A stretch of 64,000 bases of DNA from Leptospira brenneri (lineage in GTDB: Bacteria; Spirochaetota; Leptospiria; Leptospirales; Leptospiraceae): NCBI RefSeq assembly GCF_002812125.1, contig NZ_NPDQ01000005.1, positions 1 to 64,000 on the forward strand, given 5' to 3'. The notes beneath the pieces are model-generated. The model worked only from the letters and a program-made list of their open reading frames with translations, had not been told where the DNA came from and did not search any database. Made by a program: the position numbers and the translations under genes. Each line of letters starts with the position of its first letter. Position 1 is the stretch's first letter. This document shows, one piece after another, positions 54,688 to 63,286 of the stretch.

Positions 54688-56127
54688 GTGAAGAATCAAT
54701 TCAATATTCTATATTTGTTTTTAAGTTTTCATTTACTTTTCTTAAATTTTCAGTGTCGTCCAACAGAGCTGAATTCTACATGTGATCCGGAAAGTAGAAG
54801 TTTCGTAATGTCCGCCTTGTTAGAGTTTGGTTCAAATGACGGTAAGTTTCTCTGTTCTGCTTTTAGTGGTTTGAATCCATTCCGTCTGCATTACAGTTCT
54901 GATTTTTTTGTAGTCCGTCAAAATGAGCCAACGACACCTCTGGTTCCTTTTGCCTCGGGGCCGATTGAAAGATGTCAAATTAGTCCTAGTTTACCGGCTG
55001 GTTTGACTTTAAACGAATCCAATTGTTTCATTTCGGGAACTCCTTTGGTCGGAATGAATTCCACCAAATATTTAATTACGGCGAGTTATGGGAATCAACA
55101 AGCAACAATACCTTTGGTGATCAAGTCTTTGTTTGCCCCAAAATATGCTTACGTTGTGAATACAACTTCTGCTTTGGTAAATTTATATTCAGTGAATGCA
55201 AACACTGGTGTCCTTTCTTCTATAGGTAACGTCGCAGTTGGAGGTGGCCCTGAGTCTATGGCAGTGAGTCCAAGCCAATTGTACTTAACTGTAGCAAATC
55301 GAAGCTCCAATGATATTAGCCAATTTGCCATCAATCAAAACAATGGAAATTTAACCATTTTACAAACGATAGAGAGTGGGGGAGTGTCTCCTCTCGCTAT
55401 TACATACCATCCCTATAAAGATATATTTTACATTCGTCATCCCCAGAACATAACTACTTTTTTAGTAGATAAGGTAACTGGAAATCTTACACTGATTAGT
55501 ACGATCCCAGCAAGTACAGGGGCTTCCAGTATTGCGATTGATCCTTTCGGCAATTATTTGTATGTTCCCAATTATAGTGGAAAGATGATCGATTCGTATC
55601 GTGTTGATCCATCGACAGGAATTCCTGATCCCAACGTGGTTCAATCTATCTCAACTGGCCTCCAACCAAGAAGCTTAGAAGTGCTTTCAAACGGCAAATA
55701 TTTATATTTAGTGAATGAGTCAGATAATAATATCTCCGCTTACAAACTTGACTCGAGTACAGGGTTTTTGAATTCGATCGGTCCGGCCACTTCTCCTATG
55801 GGATTAATTTCTAGATCGGTCGCTACAGATCCAACTGGTAGATTTCTTTATATGACAAACCAAGGATCTGATTTTGTTTCTATTTATGGAATTGATCCTG
55901 TGACTGGTAGTTTGGTTCCGGGAGTCACAAGTTCGATAGGAACTGGTGATGGACCAACAGGTATCGCCACAGATTCTTCAGGAAAGTTTTTATATGTTAC
56001 CAATTTTTATTCGAATACTGTTGATATGTTCAGAATCAACCAAACGGATGGAAGTTTAATTTCCAATGGGAGTGTGGGAACAAATACTTTACCAATTGCC
56101 ATTGTGACAACAGGAACCAATCCTTAG
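54688..56127 (+). CDS. Lipoprotein with lactonase/YVTN-type beta-propeller
   Basis: This 479-residue protein starts at GTG (AAGG upstream). It has a lipoprotein signal ending in LNFQC and the leader CRPTELNSTCDP shared with two other lipoproteins here. An Ig-like putative domain (~75-145) precedes seven propeller blades (~150-479; SPSQLYLTVANRSSNDISQF, DPFGNYLYVPNYSGKMIDSY, DPTGRFLYMTNQGSDFVSIY). The blades resemble 6-phosphogluconolactonase-type/YVTN propellers, but catalytic residues are not evident, so a binding role is more likely. It is divergent from the LytS-type kinase. Confidence 0.82.
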   Translation: MKNQFNILYLFLSFHLLFLNFQCRPTELNSTCDPESRSFVMSALLEFGSNDGKFLCSAFSGLNPFRLHYSSDFFVVRQNEPTTPLVPFASGPIERCQISPSLPAGLTLNESNCFISGTPLVGMNSTKYLITASYGNQQATIPLVIKSLFAPKYAYVVNTTSALVNLYSVNANTGVLSSIGNVAVGGGPESMAVSPSQLYLTVANRSSNDISQFAINQNNGNLTILQTIESGGVSPLAITYHPYKDIFYIRHPQNITTFLVDKVTGNLTLISTIPASTGASSIAIDPFGNYLYVPNYSGKMIDSYRVDPSTGIPDPNVVQSISTGLQPRSLEVLSNGKYLYLVNESDNNISAYKLDSSTGFLNSIGPATSPMGLISRSVATDPTGRFLYMTNQGSDFVSIYGIDPVTGSLVPGVTSSIGTGDGPTGIATDSSGKFLYVTNFYSNTVDMFRINQTDGSLISNGSVGTNTLPIAIVTTGTNP

Positions 56128-56305
56128 CCAGTTTGAAATTTGGAAATTCGACTTGAAAGTTTTTGTTCAACCCAGCTCTCCCTTTTTTAGAATCATATCT
56201 CTATTTAAAATATTTCCAAGAAATTCAAAAAAATAGATGAAAGTTGCGTAAAATCCTTTTTTGTTCAAGGAATTGTTTCATTTTAAATTCCGCAAAGAGG
56301 GTTTT

Positions 56306-56812
56306 ATGTTCGGTAAATCTTTTTATAAGTACATTTTGATGTTCTTATGTGTTTTATTTTTTTTGTTTTCCTGTTCTACGGAACCTGTCAAAGAAGTTGG
56401 ATTCGAGTCTGCGGAAAAACCCAGATCCACCAAACGTGTTTGGAACCCTGAACCACAATGTTGTGACCTCCATTCTGAATTTTTAGGAGTGGTAGTTCTA
56501 AGTAAAGTTTGTGTATCAGAAACAGAAACCAAATTGGAATTGTACACAAAAGAATCTAAAAAAGTTTGTGTATTGAAAGAAGGAATGCTTTTCCAAGATG
56601 ATTTGGGAACTTCTTATCCCTTTGTGAAATCCGAAGGAGTGGGACTTTGTCCTAAACGAACTCAGATGAAAAACACTCCGTTTACTTTGCATTTCCCAAG
56701 TATTTCATCGGAAGCAAAATCCTTTGATTTGATTGAAGATAAAAATGCAAAACATGCTCATAAACCTTGGGTTTTTCAAAAGGTAGATCTCACGGAGTGC
56801 ATTTGGAAATAA
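56306..56812 (+). CDS. Small Cys-rich lipoprotein, unknown
   Basis: This 168-residue protein has a signal peptide with a lipobox FLFSC. The mature part contains several Cys (EPQCCDLHSEF, SKVCVSETET, KKVCVLKEG, GLCPKRTQ) that could pair. The ATG at 56306 follows AGAGGG; a longer frame to 56261 has no site. It converges on the HiPIP gene with 19 bases between stops. No family recognised. Confidence 0.65.
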   Translation: MFGKSFYKYILMFLCVLFFLFSCSTEPVKEVGFESAEKPRSTKRVWNPEPQCCDLHSEFLGVVVLSKVCVSETETKLELYTKESKKVCVLKEGMLFQDDLGTSYPFVKSEGVGLCPKRTQMKNTPFTLHFPSISSEAKSFDLIEDKNAKHAHKPWVFQKVDLTECIWK

Positions 56813-56831
56813 AAAAGATTCTAAACTATTT

Positions 56832-57206
56832 TTAAGATTTTTGTGACCAAGCAGAACACCATCCGCGTGAAGAAACAACTCCTGCAGAAATGATATTACA
56901 TTTTCCCCAGTTTTCATTTAACTTGGAAAATTGGGCACAGTGCTTACAAACTTGGTTCTTCGCTGATTTTTCTTTTCTTTCTGGATACAGATTGAAGTCT
57001 GTATGTTTGGCATCCTGATGAAATCCCAAGGCCTTTGCTGTGGGATCGGATTCGGAAACAGGGTTTTGTCCTTCTGGTAAAGATTCTGGAAATTTTGTTT
57101 CTGCTTTTAACTCAGAGGTCAAACGGAAACCTCTCTCTACTAGCGAGAGAGAGGTTATCAAATACAAAGATTTGATTAAAAATTTTTTTCGTGAAGTTTT
57201 GGGCAT
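56832..57206 (-). CDS. High-potential iron-sulphur protein (HiPIP), exported
   Basis: This 124-residue protein has a basic N-terminus with a Tat-like SRKKFLIKS and a hydrophobic segment. The C-terminal half shows the HiPIP pattern: DPTAKALGFHQDA, then cluster-binding Cys in CKHC, WGKC and GWCSAW. HiPIPs carry one [4Fe-4S] cluster at high potential and act as periplasmic electron carriers, usually after Tat export in folded form. Its start lies 2 bases after the katG stop, so it is probably an electron donor or acceptor for KatG. Its 5' coding sequence holds a perfect 11-bp hairpin (57128-57156). Confidence 0.9.
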   Translation of the reverse strand: MPKTSRKKFLIKSLYLITSLSLVERGFRLTSELKAETKFPESLPEGQNPVSESDPTAKALGFHQDAKHTDFNLYPERKEKSAKNQVCKHCAQFSKLNENWGKCNIISAGVVSSRGWCSAWSQKS

Positions 57207-57208
57207 TC

Positions 57209-59440
57209 TTATTTCTTCACATCAAATCGGTCGAGCATCATCACTTTGTTCCAAGCAGAAACAAAATCTTTTACAAACTTGTCTTTCCCATCGTCTGCTG
57301 CATAAATTTCAGCAACAGCCCGAAGTTCGGAATGAGAACCAAGGATTAAGTCGACTGAAGTTGCAGTCCACTTTTTAGCGCCTGTTTTGCGGTCAATTCC
57401 TTCGTAAACACCTTCTGTTTGGGAAGACTTTTGCCATTTTGTCGACATATCGAGTAAGTTGACAAAAAAGTCATTGCTAAGGACACCAGGGCGAGTTGTC
57501 AAAATCCCATGTTTTGATTTTCCTGAATTGGCATCTAGGGATCGTAATCCACCTAACAGAACTGTCATTTCTGGAATGGTTAGGGACAACATATTGGATC
57601 TATCCACTAACATCTCTGTTGGAGAAAGGGAATTACCAGCACCATAGTAGTTACGAAATGCATCTGCCTTTGGTTCTAAAACCGAAAAAGAATATACATC
57701 GGTTTGTTCTGCTGTTGCATCTGTTCGACCTGGAATAAAAGGTATGGTTACCTTCACACCTGCTTTTTTTGCTGCTTCTTCTATCCCAACATTACCAGCG
57801 AGTACGATTAAGTCTGCGAGTGAAATTTTACTACCTGAATCATCAAAATCGGATTTGATTTGTTCCAATTTTTTTAATGTTTTTGATAGTTCTTCAGGGT
57901 CATTCACTGGCCAATTCTTTTGTGGTGTGAGTCGGATTCTTGCACCATTCGCTCCGCCTCTCATATCAGTGCTACGAAAACTTGCAGCCGATGCCCAGGC
58001 AGTTTTTACAAGTTCTGGAATCGAAAGTCCTGATTTTAGGATTTTACTTTTTAAGGAATCAATTTCCTTCGTTCCAACCAATTTGTGATCTACAGGAGGA
58101 AGTGGATCTTGCCAAATCAAAGGTTCTTTTGGTAAGTCTTTAGAAATATAACGAGAGAGAGGTCCCATATCTCTGTGTGTGAGTTTAAACCAAGCCTTAG
58201 CAAATGCTAGTTCGAACTCTTTCGGATTTTCCTGGAATTTTTTCGCGATCACTTTGTAACTTGGATCGAATTTTAAAGCTAAGTCGGTTGTGAACATGAT
58301 GGGAGCATGACGTAATGTTTTGTCATGTGCATCAGGAACCATATTGGCACCAGCTCCGTCTTTGGGAATCCATTGAATCGCACCTGCTGGACTTTTTGTT
58401 TGAACCCATTCAAAATTAAAAAGGTTGTTTAGGTATTGAGTTGTCCATTTGGTTGGATTTGCAGTCCATGCTCCTTCGAGCCCACTAGTGATGGTATCTT
58501 CTGCATTTCCTTTTTTATATTCATTTTTCCAACCAAACCCTTGTTCTTCGATTCCAGCCGCTGCTGGTTCTTTTCCAACATGTTTGGAAGGATCTGCCTT
58601 TCCATGAGCTTTTCCGAATGTATGACCACCTGCAATCAGAGCCACAGTTTCTTCATCATTCATCGCCATGCGACCAAAAGTATCTCTAATGTCTTTTGCT
58701 GCGGCAAGAGGGTCTGGATTTCCATTAGGCCCTTCTGGGTTTACATAAATTAGTCCCATTTGAACAGCACCGAGTGGATTTTTTAACTTTCGATCACCTT
58801 CGTAACGTTCGTCGGCCAACCATTTTTTTTCTGGTCCCCAATACACAAGATCGGCTTCCCAGTCATCGGTTCTTCCACCTGCAAAACCATAAGTTTTAAA
58901 TCCCATGGATTCAAGTGCTACGTTTCCAGTGAGAACCATAAGATCTGCCCATGATATTTTTTTTCCGTATTTCTTTTTGATCGGCCAAAGGAGGCGTCTT
59001 GCTTTGTCTAGGTTTGCATTATCAGGCCAACTGTTGAGTGGCTCAAATCTTTGTTGTCCACCACCGGCCCCACCGCGACCGTCTGCGATTCGGTAAGTTC
59101 CCGCACTGTGCCAAGCCATCCGAATGAAAAAGGGACCATAGTGACCGTAGTCAGAAGGCCACCATTCTTGCGAGGTTTTCATTAGAGTTTTGATCTCTTC
59201 TTTTACCTGCTGGATGTCTAGTTCCTTAAACTCTTTCGAGTAGTTGAATTGTTTTCCCATCGGATTGGATTCCGCTGCATGTTGGCGGAGGGGTGCCAAA
59301 TCGAGTCGTTCTGGCCACCAAAACTGGTTTGAGTTGCCTAGGCGCTCCATTGAATTTTTCGATTCTTTCGTGTCCGTAGCTCCTAGTGAGCTAAAAGCGA
59401 ACACCAAAATGGCAATAGCAGAGATATTGATTGTTCTCAT
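57209..59440 (-). CDS. katG: Catalase-peroxidase KatG, exported form
   Basis: This 743-residue protein has a signal peptide ([16 protein letters not shown]) ahead of the two-domain KatG fold, so it should act in the periplasm like KatP. The distal site is [11 protein letters not shown], with the Trp of the Met-Tyr-Trp adduct; the Tyr is in [10 protein letters not shown], and the proximal His lies in [13 protein letters not shown]. It breaks down hydrogen peroxide. The ATG at 59440, 5 bases after AAGGA, is preferred over a GTG four codons upstream. Fur/PerR-like boxes precede it. It is coupled to a HiPIP gene. Confidence 0.95.
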   Translation of the reverse strand: MRTINISAIAILVFAFSSLGATDTKESKNSMERLGNSNQFWWPERLDLAPLRQHAAESNPMGKQFNYSKEFKELDIQQVKEEIKTLMKTSQEWWPSDYGHYGPFFIRMAWHSAGTYRIADGRGGAGGGQQRFEPLNSWPDNANLDKARRLLWPIKKKYGKKISWADLMVLTGNVALESMGFKTYGFAGGRTDDWEADLVYWGPEKKWLADERYEGDRKLKNPLGAVQMGLIYVNPEGPNGNPDPLAAAKDIRDTFGRMAMNDEETVALIAGGHTFGKAHGKADPSKHVGKEPAAAGIEEQGFGWKNEYKKGNAEDTITSGLEGAWTANPTKWTTQYLNNLFNFEWVQTKSPAGAIQWIPKDGAGANMVPDAHDKTLRHAPIMFTTDLALKFDPSYKVIAKKFQENPKEFELAFAKAWFKLTHRDMGPLSRYISKDLPKEPLIWQDPLPPVDHKLVGTKEIDSLKSKILKSGLSIPELVKTAWASAASFRSTDMRGGANGARIRLTPQKNWPVNDPEELSKTLKKLEQIKSDFDDSGSKISLADLIVLAGNVGIEEAAKKAGVKVTIPFIPGRTDATAEQTDVYSFSVLEPKADAFRNYYGAGNSLSPTEMLVDRSNMLSLTIPEMTVLLGGLRSLDANSGKSKHGILTTRPGVLSNDFFVNLLDMSTKWQKSSQTEGVYEGIDRKTGAKKWTATSVDLILGSHSELRAVAEIYAADDGKDKFVKDFVSAWNKVMMLDRFDVKK

Positions 59441-59459
59441 ATTATCCTTCACTTTCTAG

Positions 59460-59526
59460 ATTTAGTTTAAATTTAGAACTAGTCTAATAATGGAAATCAA
59501 GCTATTTTTTTAGATTTAGTCTAAAT
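59460..59526. promoter_or_regulatory. Fur/PerR-type boxes upstream of katG
   Basis: ATTTAGTCTAAAT (59514-59526) is a perfect 6-1-6 palindrome and ATTTAGTTTAAAT (59460-59472) matches it with one change. A third related arm pair, TTAGA..TCTAA, lies between them. This geometry is that of Fur/PerR sites. Repression by PerR, relieved by peroxide, is the natural reading. Confidence 0.65.
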
Positions 59527-59893
59527 TTATGCAGGTGGAACACCCAAATCGAGATTTTGTCAATGCGAACGGAAAAAAAATCTGAATTAGATTCTCTATT
59601 CCTCAGGTTTTCTCACGGAAAAGGAATGGGAGAGGTGGCAGACGAAAAAGAGTTTGTTTCTGATTTTGGAGCTTTCGCGAGGCCGGCAAAAGAGATATTT
59701 ATAGAAGGTTTTTCTGGAATTTACCTGAGGGACTCCAGCTTGAAATTTTTAAGTTTATCTTTAGGGATTTGGTAGAATTTGACGGAAAGATAAATTAGAT
59801 CATTTGAAAATTCTAATAGACATTTCGGCACAAAACATAAGTTTTGTGTAAAAAAATACGCTGATTCTATGGTGTATTCAGGAAGGTTTTCTT

Positions 59894-60223
59894 TTGTTTT
59901 TTGTTTTATTTTCTAAATTCACTCGTCATTTGTCTAAGTTTGGAATTCAAATTGGTTTATTGGTTCTTAGTTTTGTTTTAGGTAGCGGTTGTGATAGTCT
60001 GGGGAAAGATTGTTCCAAAGCAAAAGACAATGAAATTGTTTGTTTGTATTCTGTGTATGCTGCTTACCCTAGTTGTCTAAAAACTGAATACCGTACTAAT
60101 TATCAAATGCCTTCCAATCCTTCAACTTATACAATTACGACGCGAGATTTCACCTGTGAAACGACTCGTTCATTGTTATTACAGAATTGTCGGGACCAGA
60201 AGAAAAAACAGTGCGGGGGGTAA
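59894..60223 (+). CDS. Small Cys-rich lipoprotein
   Basis: This 109-residue protein starts at TTG, 7 bases after GGAAGG, and has a signal peptide with the lipobox LGSGC. The mature part has seven further Cys (DCSKAKD, VCLYSV, SCLKTE, FTCETT, QNCRDQ, QCGG), an even number pairing possible. No family recognised. It stands between katG and eutB and shares their direction with neither strictly; cotranscription with eutB is unlikely given the 168-base gap. Confidence 0.6.
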   Translation: MFFVLFSKFTRHLSKFGIQIGLLVLSFVLGSGCDSLGKDCSKAKDNEIVCLYSVYAAYPSCLKTEYRTNYQMPSNPSTYTITTRDFTCETTRSLLLQNCRDQKKKQCGG

Positions 60224-60355
60224 ACTTTTTGTAAAAACTTGGTTGGATGACTGCTTTGTTCGATGAATGCAAAAAACAAAGTCATTTTGCGTAGAGACTA
60301 CCCAGGGATTCTAAAAACTAGATTTGTTTGAAATCAACAATTCCTTTTAAAAAAA

Positions 60356-60382
60356 ATATCCGAAACCAATAAAATCGGATAT
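60356..60382. promoter_or_regulatory. Inverted repeat before eutB
   Basis: ATATCCGA and TCGGATAT are perfect 8-bp arms 11 bases apart, ending 9 bases before the eutB ATG. The AAGGA just after them abuts the ATG, closer than usual. It may be an operator or leader hairpin. Confidence 0.4.
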
Positions 60383-60391
60383 AATTAAGGA

Positions 60392-61786
60392 ATGGGTTAT
60401 CAAACAGTTCTAGGAACCAAAACATATCAATTCCCCGAATTAAAAGACCTTCTCGCGAAGGCAAGTCCGGCCAGGTCTGGGGACGACCTTGCCGGTATAT
60501 CTGCCATTAGCCAAGAAGAACGGATTGCCGCTCAGATGGCACTTGCTGATATTTATCTTTCCGAATTTTTAAATGTTGAGTTAATCCCAGCAAACAAAGA
60601 TGAGGTGACTCGCCTTATTTTGGATTCTCATAATAAAGAAGCTTTTATTCCCATCTCTCATCTAACGGTTGGTGGATTTCGTGATTTTTTGTTAGCGGAA
60701 ACTACAACTTCTGATGTGATTCGTTCCATTCGCTGGGGCATCACTCCTGAGATGGCAGCAGCTGTTTCTAAACTTATGTCCAACCAAGACCTAATTTTAG
60801 TTGGGAAAAAAATAAATGTAATCACAAAGTTTAGAAATACGCTGGGTTTACCAGGTAGAATTTCTGTTAGGTTACAGCCGAATCATCCAATAGATGACCC
60901 GAAGGGGATTGCCGCTAGTTTACTCGATGGACTTCTTTTGGGAAGTGGAGATGCTGTGATTGGAATCAATCCTGCAACAGATAATATACCAACTTCCATT
61001 GCCCTTTTGGAAATGTTGGACAATTTAATCCAAAAATATTCCATTCCGACTCAATCTTGTATTTTATCTCATGTCACTACTTCTATGGAAGTGATGAAAA
61101 GAGGTGCCCCCTTAGATTTGGTGTTTCAGTCCATTGGCGGAACGGAAGATTTAAATAAAAGTTTTGGGATAAACCTTTCTATTTTGAAGGAAGCAAGAGA
61201 AATGGCTCTTGGTTTGGGGCGCGGGACTGTTGGAGACAACGTGATGTATTTTGAAACAGGTCAGGGAAGTGCCTTGTCTGCAGGTGCTCATCACGGGATC
61301 GACCAACAGACGTTAGAGGTTCGAGCATATGCTGTTGCTCGGCAGTTTTCACCACTTCTTGTAAACACAGTGGTTGGATTTATTGGTCCCGAATACTTAT
61401 ATAATGGAAAACAAATCATCCGAGCTGGACTTGAAGACCATTTTTGTGGAAAGTTACTTGGTCTTCCTATGGGTGTAGATGTTTGTTATACAAATCATGC
61501 CGAAGCAGATCAAGATGATATGGATACCCTATTGACTTTGTTAGGTGTTGCTGGTTGCACATACATTATGGGAATTCCTGGGGCAGATGATGTAATGTTG
61601 TCTTACCAAAGTACGTCCTTTCATGATGCCTTGTATCTCAGGCAAGTCCTTGGGTTAAGACCTGCCCCAGAATTTGAAAGTTGGTTATTGGATCGAGGGA
61701 TTTTTTCCAATCAGAATGGGTTTTTACCAAAAGAAAATCGAGAGTTGGGCTTACTGGAAGAAATGTTGGGGAAATCAAGTGTATGA
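60392..61786 (+). CDS. eutB: Ethanolamine ammonia-lyase large subunit
   Basis: This 464-residue protein matches the EutB family (E. coli 453): YQFPELKDLLAKASPARSGDDLAG at the start, with the TIM-barrel signatures SVRLQPNHPIDDPKGIAAS, YFETGQGSALSAGAHHGIDQQT and CYTNHAEADQDDMDTL. With EutC and adenosylcobalamin it turns ethanolamine into acetaldehyde and ammonia. There are no microcompartment, EutA reactivase or regulator genes here, so it is a minimal catabolic pair. eutC overlaps its stop (ATGA). Confidence 0.94.
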   Translation: MGYQTVLGTKTYQFPELKDLLAKASPARSGDDLAGISAISQEERIAAQMALADIYLSEFLNVELIPANKDEVTRLILDSHNKEAFIPISHLTVGGFRDFLLAETTTSDVIRSIRWGITPEMAAAVSKLMSNQDLILVGKKINVITKFRNTLGLPGRISVRLQPNHPIDDPKGIAASLLDGLLLGSGDAVIGINPATDNIPTSIALLEMLDNLIQKYSIPTQSCILSHVTTSMEVMKRGAPLDLVFQSIGGTEDLNKSFGINLSILKEAREMALGLGRGTVGDNVMYFETGQGSALSAGAHHGIDQQTLEVRAYAVARQFSPLLVNTVVGFIGPEYLYNGKQIIRAGLEDHFCGKLLGLPMGVDVCYTNHAEADQDDMDTLLTLLGVAGCTYIMGIPGADDVMLSYQSTSFHDALYLRQVLGLRPAPEFESWLLDRGIFSNQNGFLPKENRELGLLEEMLGKSSV

Positions 61787-62565
61787 CTTTTTTGGACGAA
61801 TGGAAAGAGTTTAGTAATGCAAGGATTGGACTTCCACGCTCTGGTGGTTCAATTTCCACCAAAGAAGTGTTACGTTTTCGTTTGGATCATGCTAGAGCCA
61901 GAGATGCCGTTAACTTGAGTCCTGATTTTCTTAAATTAACGCAAAGTTTAGATATGATGGGGAAATCGAAAAACCTTTCTAGTTTACTTGTAAAAAGTCA
62001 GGTTGATACCAAAGAAGAATATTTACTACGGCCTGATTTGGGACGAAGGTTAGATTTTGAATCCACTTGTAAGTTACAACCCTTGGCAGGCGATTTTGAT
62101 TTAGTTTTGATTGCAGTGGATGGACTTTCTGCCAAAGCCATCGATGAAAACCTAATTCCCTTTTTTGAACTTTTGACAGATTCCATTGAAAAAAAACAAA
62201 TGTCAATGGCTCCTATCATTTTATCGAAGTTTGGAAGAGTTGCCATCGGTGACGAGATTGGAGAAATTTTAAATGCAAAAGTATCTGTTGTCGTGATTGG
62301 AGAGAGGCCCGGTTTGTCTTCTGCCGATAGTTTAGGTGTTTACATCACCTATCATCCGCAAGTTGGAAAAACGGATGAAAGTCGCAATTGTATCTCAAAT
62401 GTTCGTCCTAGTGGGTTTAGTTTTGAGAGTGCAGTACAGAAAACTATATATTTAATTCAAGAATCAATGCAAAGAAAACTTTCCGGGGTAGAGTTAAAGG
62501 ATGAAATGCCTCCAGAGTTTTTACCAAAACCAAAAGATTCTTTGAGAATCGAAGATAAAAATTAA
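61783..62565 (+). CDS. eutC: Ethanolamine ammonia-lyase small subunit
   Basis: This 260-residue protein starts at the ATG that overlaps the eutB stop by 4 bases. It shows the EutC features RIGLPRSGGSISTKEVLRFRLDHARARDAV, LLRPDLGRRL, and VVVIGERPGLSSADSLGVYITY, a motif of the adenosylcobalamin-binding subunit. It is shorter than E. coli EutC (295) because the N-terminal extension is missing. Longer upstream frames inside eutB are not likely starts. It is followed by a cobalamin riboswitch controlling the next gene. Confidence 0.93.
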   Translation: MTFLDEWKEFSNARIGLPRSGGSISTKEVLRFRLDHARARDAVNLSPDFLKLTQSLDMMGKSKNLSSLLVKSQVDTKEEYLLRPDLGRRLDFESTCKLQPLAGDFDLVLIAVDGLSAKAIDENLIPFFELLTDSIEKKQMSMAPIILSKFGRVAIGDEIGEILNAKVSVVVIGERPGLSSADSLGVYITYHPQVGKTDESRNCISNVRPSGFSFESAVQKTIYLIQESMQRKLSGVELKDEMPPEFLPKPKDSLRIEDKN

Positions 62566-62653
62566 GTAATAATTCGTTGTGAATGAAAATATTAGAATTT
62601 TGATGAACAGAAGATTGACAGAATAGGTTGCATTGGTATTTCATTAAATCAAT

Positions 62654-62799
62654 TCCGGGAGGAATGAGGTGAAACTCCTCAGCTGACGGTGCAACCGTGA
62701 ATTCACATCCTTAGTGTAGGATGGAAAAGTCGGATCTTCCCACAAATGAATCGCCCGTAAACGATCATTCGTTCCTTGTTATTCAAAAGGGATCCCGGA
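62654..62799 (+). promoter_or_regulatory. Cobalamin riboswitch (aptamer), second copy
   Basis: The core GAGGTGAAACTCCTC, AGCTGACGGTGCAACCGTGA and AAGTCGGATCTTCCC matches the element at 41441-41580 nearly base for base, while the variable hairpin (CATCCTTAGTGTAGGATG) differs with pairing kept. P1 pairs TTCCGGG (62653) with CCCGGA (62794). It controls the small Cys-rich gene downstream. Confidence 0.9.
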
Positions 62800-62865
62800 C
62801 TTTAGTTTGCCGGGACTTCTCAACCTCCAGAACAGACTGAGATTGTGGTTCCTAGTTTTAAGGAG
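62793..62865 (+). promoter_or_regulatory. Expression platform of second cobalamin riboswitch
   Basis: TCCCGG (62793) can pair either with the 5' P1 strand or with CCGGGA at 62811, a mutually exclusive choice that suits a switch. Further on, TTCCT (62849) can pair with AGGAG (62861-62865), hiding the ribosome-binding site of the TTG at 62872. Exact mechanism inferred. Confidence 0.55.
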
Positions 62866-62871
62866 AAACGT

Positions 62872-63147
62872 TTGGAAAATTTCAAATCAAATGTCTTTGA
62901 TACGACAAGTAACGGGAAACCTCCCCTCAAACATGAAGAAAAAATATGCCCTAATTGTTTAAGAAGTTTTGAGTGTAAGGTCGGTTCGATCAGTCTCTGC
63001 CAATGTACCAAAGTGAATCTTTCTTTGGAAGAAAGAGAGTATTTGTCTAAACAATTTTCCGATTGTCTTTGTTATCAATGTATGGAAACCCTTGCCTTTG
63101 AATATAGAATTACAAAATCTTATAAAACAATCACATGGAAATTTTGA
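62872..63147 (+). CDS. Cobalamin-regulated Cys-rich CWC-type protein
   Basis: This 91-residue protein starts at TTG, 6 bases after AAGGAG; a GTG nine codons upstream has no site. It has a zinc-ribbon-like Cys pattern: CPNC, FEC, CQC (a variant of the CWC motif) and CLCYQC, as in the Cys_rich_CWC family of unknown function. The riboswitch points to a role in cobalamin metabolism or to a metal-handling partner. It is monocistronic so far as the window shows. Confidence 0.72.
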   Translation: MENFKSNVFDTTSNGKPPLKHEEKICPNCLRSFECKVGSISLCQCTKVNLSLEEREYLSKQFSDCLCYQCMETLAFEYRITKSYKTITWKF

Positions 63148-63286
63148 GTTTTTATTTTCTTTGATTTCTTTTGTAAATCCGCCAAACAATTGTATTATTT
63201 AAGTGAAAACTTTTTTAAATCACAAATTTGAATGGCTAAAAATTTAGCCTGATGTCTACTTTGTTCAAGTAGGGTGCTGTTTTTTT

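Noticed and set aside
59557..59775. 72-codon frame upstream of the small lipoprotein
   Set aside because: No ribosome-binding site, no domain, and placed directly after the regulatory region of katG.
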